11,715 nucleotides of DNA from Spartobacteria bacterium UBA6821 (GTDB lineage Bacteria; Verrucomicrobiota; Verrucomicrobiia; Chthoniobacterales; UBA6821): NCBI GenBank assembly GCA_002452515.1, contig DKEN01000104.1:12108-23822 (forward strand), read 5' to 3'. Each line of letters opens with the position of its first letter. The first letter of the stretch is position 1. The notes below the pieces were generated by a model, which was not told where the DNA came from, did no database searches, and saw only the letters and a program-made list of their open reading frames with translations. A program made the position numbers and the translations under genes. Below are positions 6,989-11,715 of this stretch, in pieces.

Positions 6989-7516
6989 CTATTCGGCGTC
7001 CTTTTCAGGCTTTTCTGACTTCTCAGCCTTGGGGGCCTTGGCCTTTTTGGCGGGCTTTTCAGCAGCGCCTTCGGCTTTTTCTTTCTTGGCCACCGGTGCT
7101 TTTTTAGCCTTTGCTGGCTTTTCAGCAGCCTCGACCACTTCCTCGGTCTTCACCTCGGGAGCATAATCGACCCACTCGAGATAAGCCATTGGAGCACTGT
7201 CGCTCAAACGGGCACCGAGTTTGATGATGCGGGTATAGCCTCCCTTGCGATCAGCGGCAGCGGGGGCGATCTCCGTGAAGAGCTTCTTCACGATGTCCTT
7301 CTGCTTGAGGTAGGAGATGGCAATACGGCGGGCATGAAGATCACCTTTCTTACCGAGGGTAAGCATCTTCTCAGCGAGAGGCTTGGTGGCCTTGGCCTTG
7401 GCGAGGGTGGTCTTGATGCGGCGATGCTCGATGAGACTGCAAACCTGATTCGCAAGGAGTGAATCGCGGTGTGCCTGGCTGCGGCCGAGCTTGACTGTTT
7501 TTTTACGATGACGCAT
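6989..7516 (-). CDS. rplQ: 50S ribosomal protein bL17 with extended C-terminal tail
   Basis: Residues 1-118 are a normal bL17: MRHRKKTVKLGRSQAHR, then SLIEHRRIKTTLAKAK, then GGYTRIIKLGARLSDSAPMA. It is a structural protein near the exit of the large-subunit tunnel. Ordinary bL17 ends at about 120 residues; this one continues to 175 with a Lys/Ala/Glu/Pro-rich tail that looks disordered. The tail contains a near-repeat of 12 residues (AAEKPAKAKKAP at 130-141 and AAEKPAKKAKAP at 151-162). An AAGGA-like Shine-Dalgarno sequence (minus strand, 7526-7530) lies 9 bases before the ATG, the best seen in this window. The gene follows rpoA by 27 bases and ends at the shared terminator. Confidence 0.97.
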   Translation of the reverse strand: MRHRKKTVKLGRSQAHRDSLLANQVCSLIEHRRIKTTLAKAKATKPLAEKMLTLGKKGDLHARRIAISYLKQKDIVKKLFTEIAPAAADRKGGYTRIIKLGARLSDSAPMAYLEWVDYAPEVKTEEVVEAAEKPAKAKKAPVAKKEKAEGAAEKPAKKAKAPKAEKSEKPEKDAE

Positions 7517-7543
7517 GGCGTGTTATCCTTATTTCCTTAGGCG

Positions 7544-8551
7544 TTATTCAACGATGGTGGAAGTCGTCTCCACGAGTCCTGGCTCGAACTTGAGACCGAG
7601 ACCAAGGCCGAGCTGAATGAGCTTGTCCTTGATTTCGTTGAGGGACTTCTTGCCGAAGTTGCGATACTTGAGCATCTCCGCCTCGCTCTTCTGGGCGAGC
7701 TGACCGACGGTGGTGATGTTGGCGTTGTTGAGACAGTTGGCGGCACGGACGGAGAGCTCGATCTCATTGACGCTCATGGCGAGCAGCTTCTTGAGACGGT
7801 TGTTTTCCTGGCTGACCTCGACAGGAGTCTCATCGAATTCGACCTGAGTGTCGTCGAAGTTGACGAAGACATCGAGGTGATGACGAAGAATCGCGGCAGC
7901 CTGGAGCAGGGCTTCGTCCGGGGTGAGACGGCCGTCGGTCCAAATGTCGAGGATTAGCTTGTCGTAATCGGTGCGCTGACCAACACGGGTCTGCTCAACG
8001 GCATACTTGACCTTGGTGACAGGTGAGAAGATGGAATCGATCGCGATGACGCCAATCGGCTTTTCAGGGCTCTTGTTCTCGTCGCCAGTGGCGAATCCAC
8101 GGCCAACCTTGACCTCGAATTCGGCATCAAACTTCATCTTCTTATCCAGCGTGCAGATGTGCTGGTCGGGATTGAGAACCTCGCACTGGGCCGTGGACTG
8201 GATGTCTCCGGCCGTGACGGCTCCCTGCTTGTTGACCGAAAGGGTCAGGTTGCGGGGCTCATGGTCATGAGCTTTGAACTTAACCTTTTTGAGATTGAGG
8301 ATAATCTCGACGACATCTTCGACGATGCCGGGGAGACTGGTGAATTCATGGGGCGCACCCTCGATTTTGACCGAGGTGATGGCTGCACCTTCCAGAGAGG
8401 AGAGGAGCGTGCGGCGGAGCGAGTTACCGATGGTGTGTCCGTATCCGGCCTCAAAAGGCTCGGCGACAAACTGGGCATAGGTTTCTGAGGCGTTTTTCTC
8501 GTTCTTGACGAGAGTCTTCGGCATTTCGAAGCGACCGAGGCGGATAGGCAT
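7544..8551 (-). CDS. rpoA: DNA-directed RNA polymerase alpha subunit
   Basis: This is a 335-residue full-length alpha subunit. The N-terminal domain carries the dimerisation motif GHTIGNSLRRTLLSSLEG (38-55). The C-terminal domain (about 255-320) has SVRAANCLN (267-275), which includes the counterpart of E. coli Arg265 used for UP-element contact, and FGKKSLNEIKD (299-309). The start MPIRLGRFEMPK fits the style I recall for Verrucomicrobia. It assembles the core polymerase through beta and beta' and contacts activators and upstream DNA. It leads an rpoA-rplQ unit that is not preceded by rpsM/rpsK/rpsD, as it is in many bacteria; instead glnII lies upstream across a 415-base gap. No Shine-Dalgarno sequence is evident, and an inverted repeat lies just before the start. 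Confidence 0.98.
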   Translation of the reverse strand: MPIRLGRFEMPKTLVKNEKNASETYAQFVAEPFEAGYGHTIGNSLRRTLLSSLEGAAITSVKIEGAPHEFTSLPGIVEDVVEIILNLKKVKFKAHDHEPRNLTLSVNKQGAVTAGDIQSTAQCEVLNPDQHICTLDKKMKFDAEFEVKVGRGFATGDENKSPEKPIGVIAIDSIFSPVTKVKYAVEQTRVGQRTDYDKLILDIWTDGRLTPDEALLQAAAILRHHLDVFVNFDDTQVEFDETPVEVSQENNRLKKLLAMSVNEIELSVRAANCLNNANITTVGQLAQKSEAEMLKYRNFGKKSLNEIKDKLIQLGLGLGLKFEPGLVETTSTIVE

Positions 8552-8559
8552 GGTGTCTG

Positions 8560-8663
8560 TTGAATCCCGGGCCCGTTTTCAAGGCGGTTGGGGATCTTAA
8601 TGTTCTCGTAGCCGGGTTTCCCTTGGCGCTGTGTGGCATTCCGCAAGTGCGGAATACCCAAGG
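8560..8663 (-). promoter_or_regulatory. Candidate structured leader of rpoA-rplQ mRNA
   Basis: Two inverted repeats lie close upstream of rpoA. The distal one (8621-8663) folds on the minus-strand RNA as a 10-bp stem GGUAUUCCGC-ACUU-GCGGAAUGCC. It is complete only on that strand because one pair is a U-G wobble, which would be a C-A mismatch on the plus strand. The stem is extended by an outer CCUUG/CAAGG across a one-sided 9-base bulge. The proximal one (8560-8582) pairs UUGAA with UUCAA around a GGGCCC core, 9-31 bases before the AUG, where ribosomes load. Autoregulation by a ribosomal protein is possible by analogy with the E. coli alpha operon leader, but the structure is not a known class I recognise. 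Confidence 0.4.
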
Positions 8664-8866
8664 ACCGACGGCAGAGTTTTTCTTTTGCGCAGCCCAGAAG
8701 AATAAGGGAGTGCAGCGGTTATGCAAGCAAAACCGAAGGTTAAAACTTGCGATGTGAACAAGCCGGGGCTTGGAATCCGGTGCGGCAGACCCCCCTCTCT
8801 GAGGTGGCACGGCTTACTGGGCAGAAAGTGCCGTCAAACCTGAAAGAAAAACATTTCCGTTTATTC

Positions 8867-8893
8867 TTCAGCTTTCAAGTTTCAGCTTTCAAA
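8867..8893. repeat. Tandem 12-base repeat
   Basis: The word ttcagctttcaa occurs at 8867-8878 and again at 8881-8892, a period of 14 bases. On the minus strand this puts two TTGAAA words in phase upstream of rpoA. It could be a binding site or simple local duplication; nothing further supports a role. Confidence 0.6.
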
Positions 8894-8910
8894 TTAATCG
8901 AGGTAAAAAC

Positions 8911-8943
8911 AAAAGAGCCATTCCCTTTCGGAAATGGCTCTTT
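8911..8943 (-). terminator. Intrinsic terminator of glnII
   Basis: On the minus strand AAAGAGCCATTTCC and GGGAATGGCTCTTT form a stem of about 13 bp with one bulged base around a short loop. It is followed by TTTGTTTTTA. It starts about 24 bases after the glnII stop codon. Confidence 0.92.
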
Positions 8944-8966
8944 GGAGTGTCTAAACCGTTCAGAAG

Positions 8967-9986
8967 TTATTTCTGAGGAACGGTCTTGATGGTCTGCAGG
9001 ATACGGCTTGCGATCTTGTACGGATCGCCCTGGGAATTCGGACGACGATCCTCAAGGTAGCCCTTGTAACCAGCGGGGACGAAGCTGTTAGGCACACGGA
9101 TGGAAGCACCGCGATTGGCAATACCCCAGTTAAACTTGTCGATGGACTGGGTCTCGTGGAGACCGGTCAAACGCATGTGGTTGTCAGGACCGTAAACGGC
9201 GATGTGCTCGTTCTTGTACTTGTCGAAGGCTTCCATGAGCTTCTCAAAGTATTTCTTACCACCCTTCTCACGCATGAACTTGGTGGAGAAGTTGGAGTGC
9301 ATTCCGGAACCATTCCAATCGGTGGCTCCGAGAGGCTTACAATGGTACTCCACATCAACGCCATAGCTTTCGCAGAGGCGCTGAAGGAGATAACGGGCCA
9401 TCCACATTTCATCAGCGGCTTTCTTGGAGCCTTTGCCGAAAATCTGGAACTCCCACTGACCCTTGGCCACTTCGGCGTTGATACCTTCGTGGTTGATCCC
9501 TGCCTCGAGACAGAGGTCAAGATGGAGATCGACGATCTCACGGGCAATGTCACCCATGCAGCTATATCCAATGCCGCAGTAGTAGCGACCTTGGCCTTCA
9601 GCAGGGAAACCACCCTTCGGGAAACCGAGTGGTGCACCGTCCTTGTAGAGGAAATATTCCTGCTCGAATCCGAACCAAGTCTCGGGATCATCAATGATCG
9701 TGGCGCGGGCATTGGTCGGATGAGGCTTGCCATCGGCAAGCATGACTTCGCAGAGAACGAGCACGCCGTTCTCCTTGGTTGGATCAGGATAGCTGGCAAC
9801 GGGCTTAAGCACGCAATCCGAGCTGTGTCCCTCTGCCTGACGGGTGGAACTGCCGTCAAAGCCCCAGTTCGGAAGATCCTTCAGGGTAGGAAACTTCGGG
9901 AAGTCCTTGACCAGCGTTTTACCGCGGAGGTTGGCAACGGGCTCATAGCCGTCGAGCCAGATATATTCGAGTTTGTACTTGGCCAT
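8967..9986 (-). CDS. glnII: Type II glutamine synthetase
   Basis: Glutamine synthetase joins ammonia and glutamate to glutamine using ATP, the main ammonium-assimilation step. At 339 residues this is the short, eukaryote-like GSII form (decameric in known cases), not the roughly 470-residue GSI. Visible motifs: FDGSST (43-48), catalytic-domain WFGFEQEYFL (104-113), GQWEFQIFG (176-184), NGSGMHSNFS (225-234), NRGASIRVP (291-299) and YLEDRRPNS (310-318). All expected metal- and substrate-binding Glu, His and Arg positions appear present. GSII lacks the adenylylation control of GSI, so control is probably transcriptional. That agrees with the sigma-54 promoter at 10097-10114 and the roughly 100-base leader. 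The gene is monocistronic with its own terminator. No Shine-Dalgarno sequence is seen before the ATG. Confidence 0.98.
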   Translation of the reverse strand: MAKYKLEYIWLDGYEPVANLRGKTLVKDFPKFPTLKDLPNWGFDGSSTRQAEGHSSDCVLKPVASYPDPTKENGVLVLCEVMLADGKPHPTNARATIIDDPETWFGFEQEYFLYKDGAPLGFPKGGFPAEGQGRYYCGIGYSCMGDIAREIVDLHLDLCLEAGINHEGINAEVAKGQWEFQIFGKGSKKAADEMWMARYLLQRLCESYGVDVEYHCKPLGATDWNGSGMHSNFSTKFMREKGGKKYFEKLMEAFDKYKNEHIAVYGPDNHMRLTGLHETQSIDKFNWGIANRGASIRVPNSFVPAGYKGYLEDRRPNSQGDPYKIASRILQTIKTVPQK

Positions 9987-10027
9987 ATTTAATGGGGTGT
10001 TTGTGGTGTCCTACTGTTGTTTTTTGC

Positions 10028-10066
10028 TCAGCCTGCCCCGTGAGGACGAGCGGTGAAGCTGGCTGA
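10028..10066 (-). promoter_or_regulatory. Inverted repeat in the glnII leader
   Basis: TCAGCC (10061-10066 in minus orientation) pairs with GGCTGA (10028-10033) across 27 bases that contain a further CCG/CGG pair. If transcription starts near 10087, this hairpin lies about 40-80 bases before the start codon. No T-run follows, so it is not an intrinsic terminator. It did not match the glnA or downstream-peptide glutamine riboswitch as I recall them. Confidence 0.35.
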
Positions 10067-10096
10067 TCCGACTTTAAGATCGTGTGGATACCTATC

Positions 10097-10114
10097 AAGC
10101 AACTTCGATGCCAA
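10097..10114 (-). promoter_or_regulatory. Sigma-54 (RpoN) promoter of glnII
   Basis: The minus strand reads TTGGCATCGAAGTTGCTT. GG and GC are separated by exactly 10 bases, TGGCA matches the -24 element and TTGCT matches the -12 element in full. Transcription should start near 10087, leaving a leader of about 100 bases. RpoN control of glnII through an NtrC-type activator is established in rhizobia, so gene and promoter agree. No NtrC-like palindrome was recognised upstream; activator sites may lie within the divergent gene. An alternative sigma-70 reading, TTGATA-16-TAAAGT, overlaps but is weaker. Confidence 0.78.
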
Positions 10115-10241
10115 GATGAAAGAATCCTTCCGAAAGAGGAATTTCGAGTGAAAGGTAGGAAAATATGAAGCGAGTAGGTAGATTGAAGGGGAGGAACGCC
10201 CCTCCTTTCACTTTCCCGCCTTTTATCTTCCCGCAAGTTCC

Positions 10242-11468
10242 ATGATCACTGTGAAGGATACCCAGCGCGCCACCGTGCGTGTCAGTTTTGATGGCCAAGT
10301 GATCAAGCAATTCCACGGACCGAATGCCAAGGATCGGTTTGAAAACGAGGTCAGGATCCTCCGTCATCTGGAATCCCGTAACTGCCCCTTTGTTCCGCAG
10401 CTTGTCAGGATAAATCCCGAGACGCTGACAATGACAACGACCAACTGTGGCGCCCGGGTCAATTATCTTGACGAGGACCGGTGCAGGGAACTTTTCGCCA
10501 ATTTGGAAGAGTATGGCGTGCGGCATGATGACCCCGAAATACGCAATGTCACCTACCGCCAGCAGGATGGAAATTTTTGCCTGATTGATTTTGAATTTGC
10601 GGCTCTGCTCGACGGGCTTTCCCAGGATCATTCGGAGGAGGTGACACCCGCTTCCCCTATCGCGCTTTCCTGGTCCGGAGAGACTGACATAGGTAGTGTC
10701 CGTAAAAATAACGAAGATGTCTTCCTCGGACTCTCCATTGAAGCAGAAGAGGTCCACCATCTCGGGAGAATTGGTGAGGCCGGGGCAGAAATGCTCGAAA
10801 AATCCGACCTGCTTTTCGCTGTCAGCGACGGCATGGGAGGGGCGATGTCAGGGGAGTTTGCCAGCCGGATCGCCATCGAAAAAATCACCCTCATGCTCCC
10901 TCCCCTTCTCAAACTCCGCAGCAAGGGAATCGCCACCCAATTTGAAAACGCGCTGACCGCGCTCTTCGCCGAGATTCACAAGGCCCTCCTTTATCTCGGA
11001 TCCAGCTATCAGGAGTGTCGGGGGATGGGGGCGACGCTCAGCCTTTGCTGGTTTAGCCGCGGATCACTCCATTTCGCCCATATCGGTGATAGTCGTATCT
11101 ATCTTCTCCCCGCAGCGGGAGGCATCAAACAACTCTCTGAAGATGACACCCATGTCGGGTGGCTGCTTCGCACCGGGGCCGTCAATGAACGGGAGGCAAA
11201 GTCTCACCCACGCCGCAATCTGCTGCAAAAGGCACTTGGGGCCGAAAACCAATTCACCACTCCTCAGGTAGGAACCGTCGAGTGCCGCCCGGGGGATCGT
11301 ATCCTGCTCTGCTCGGATGGCGTTACAGACGCTATTTACAATGATGAGATTCCCTCAATCCTTGCCGAGTGCCCGCACGGCATAACTCCAGCCAGACATC
11401 TTGTGGACAAAGGCGTGGAGCGATCCGGTCGCGATAATGCAACAGCGGTCATTGTGGAAGTCCGTTAA
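10242..11468 (+). CDS. Kinase-like N-terminus fused to a PP2C-type protein phosphatase
   Basis: The C-terminal domain (about 143-408) is a complete PPM/PP2C Ser/Thr phosphatase: TDIGSVRKNNED (148-159), SDGMGG (195-200), GMGATLS (261-267), GDSRIYLL (282-289), CSDGVTD (357-363) and GRDNATAV (396-403). The metal-binding Asp residues in these motifs are present. The first 126 residues resemble a very short protein-kinase fold of the RIO/Bud32 or Kdo-kinase type. It has Lys22 in VIKQF, Glu36 in ENEVRIL, a catalytic-loop-like RHDDPEIRN (94-102) and IDFE (115-118) in place of DFG. No glycine loop and no C-lobe beyond DFE are seen, so it may be a minimal or inactive kinase. No membrane segment is visible; the protein should be cytosolic. 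It diverges from glnII across 255 bases. No clear promoter or Shine-Dalgarno sequence was found. Confidence 0.85.
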   Translation: MITVKDTQRATVRVSFDGQVIKQFHGPNAKDRFENEVRILRHLESRNCPFVPQLVRINPETLTMTTTNCGARVNYLDEDRCRELFANLEEYGVRHDDPEIRNVTYRQQDGNFCLIDFEFAALLDGLSQDHSEEVTPASPIALSWSGETDIGSVRKNNEDVFLGLSIEAEEVHHLGRIGEAGAEMLEKSDLLFAVSDGMGGAMSGEFASRIAIEKITLMLPPLLKLRSKGIATQFENALTALFAEIHKALLYLGSSYQECRGMGATLSLCWFSRGSLHFAHIGDSRIYLLPAAGGIKQLSEDDTHVGWLLRTGAVNEREAKSHPRRNLLQKALGAENQFTTPQVGTVECRPGDRILLCSDGVTDAIYNDEIPSILAECPHGITPARHLVDKGVERSGRDNATAVIVEVR

Positions 11469-11477
11469 ATCTACAGG

Positions 11478-11491
11478 GCTTCCAGTGAAGC
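11478..11491. other. Small inverted repeat between convergent genes
   Basis: gcttc-cagt-gaagc forms a 5-bp stem in the 26-base gap between two convergent stop codons. No T-run follows on either strand, so it is at best a weak transcription end. Confidence 0.3.
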
Positions 11492-11494
11492 ATA

Positions 11495-11715
11495 CTACTG
11501 CATCATCTGATCCAGAAGGGGATGCATCGCCTCATACCAGAGGTCATAGCCTTGGGCACTGGGATGCAAGGCATCCGGCATGATCTGCGGCGTCAAGGTT
11601 CCGTCTGATGTTAAGAAGACTTTATTGATATCGAGATAGCGGGTCTTGTTCCCGTCATCGAGCCCTGCGATCAGTTTGTTGACTTCATCGTTTTTCAGCC
11701 GTTTTGGATCTTGAG
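11495..11715 (-). CDS. SGNH/GDSL-family hydrolase, C-terminal part only
   Basis: The minus frame is open from the right edge to the TAG at 11495-11497, giving 72 residues; the first full codon ends at 11713. The segment TRYLDINKVFLTSDGTLTP is followed by MPDALHPSAQGYDLWYEAM. The pattern D-x-L-H-P-S-x-x-G-Y is the C-terminal catalytic Asp-x-x-His block of SGNH esterases, close to PAF-acetylhydrolase-like GDSL lipases. Asp47 and His50 of the visible part would be the catalytic pair; the Ser block and any signal peptide lie outside the window. The family hydrolyses ester bonds in lipids or carbohydrates; the substrate cannot be told. It converges with the PP2C gene with 26 bases between stops. 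Confidence 0.85.
   Translation of the reverse strand, partial: QDPKRLKNDEVNKLIAGLDDGNKTRYLDINKVFLTSDGTLTPQIMPDALHPSAQGYDLWYEAMHPLLDQMMQ

Larger units (their letters stand above)
8552..8966. other. 415-base noncoding region between glnII and rpoA
   Basis: No credible gene is seen here on either strand. It contains the glnII terminator (8911-8943), a 12-base tandem repeat (8867-8893), a short inverted repeat caagc-cggg-gcttg (8759-8772), and two candidate leader structures nearer rpoA. The promoter for rpoA-rplQ should lie in it, but no strong -35/-10 pair could be picked out. TTGACG on the minus strand at 8833-8838 is a fair -35 without a good -10. Confidence 0.7.

Noticed and set aside
8759..8840. 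Cobalamin riboswitch or SRP/6S RNA in the rpoA-glnII gap
   Set aside because: GC-rich text with ggaatccggtgc looked suggestive, but the conserved cores (B12 box, GGAAGGAAGCAGC-like SRP loop) are absent.
9156..9992. 278-residue open frame on plus, antisense to glnII
   Set aside because: It is fully inside a certain glnII gene, the translation shows no family motif, and long antisense frames are expected from codon bias.
10028..10205. Glutamine riboswitch near glnII
   Set aside because: The word gaggaacgcccctcc near 10191 recalled part of the glnA motif, but it is upstream of the promoter on the wrong strand, and the leader lacks the conserved core.

Overview
The window looks like chromosomal DNA from a Verrucomicrobiota bacterium. 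This is inferred from the combination of a PEP-CTERM exported protein, an eukaryote-like type II glutamine synthetase, an rpoA-rplQ pair whose L17 carries a long charged tail, and the style of the RpoA N-terminus. Lineage confidence is moderate and rests on recalled family resemblance, not on a search. No transposase, integrase, CRISPR array or phage gene was seen.

Layout. (1) Bases 1-750 hold the 3' part of a DUF4239 (bestrophin-like) membrane protein, open to the left edge. (2) Bases 950-2035 encode a secreted PEP-CTERM protein resembling the NF038122 'metalloprotease' group. It has a degenerate zinc motif, an 8-G tract in the coding region and a sigma-54-like site upstream. (3) A 290-base gap carries a copy of the 3' end of the adjacent minus-strand tRNA-Ser(UGA). 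(4) A compact minus-strand operon (4325 down to 2480) encodes an exported protein of unknown function, a small probable lipoprotein and a tandem-ACT protein; the tRNA-Ser gene follows. (5) Divergent from that operon, with only 27 bases between starts, is the DEAH-type helicase HrpB (4353-6914). (6) A bidirectional terminator separates hrpB from the convergent rpoA-rplQ pair (8551 down to 6989). (7) A 415-base noncoding region upstream of rpoA holds candidate RNA structures and the glutamine synthetase terminator. (8) glnII (9986-8967) has a very good sigma-54 -24/-12 promoter at 10097-10114. (9) Divergent from glnII is a single-chain protein with a short kinase-like N-terminus and a complete PP2C phosphatase (10242-11468). 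(10) The C-terminal end of an SGNH/GDSL hydrolase enters from the right edge on the minus strand.

The genes do not form one pathway. The region mixes housekeeping functions (transcription, translation, nitrogen assimilation, a helicase, a serine tRNA) with envelope and secreted proteins. The most notable points are the kinase-like/PP2C fusion, the sigma-54 promoter of glnII with a second sigma-54-like site before the PEP-CTERM gene, a possible structured leader for a stand-alone rpoA-rplQ unit, and the uncharacterised exported-protein/lipoprotein/ACT operon. Most genes lack an obvious Shine-Dalgarno sequence; rplQ is the clearest exception.
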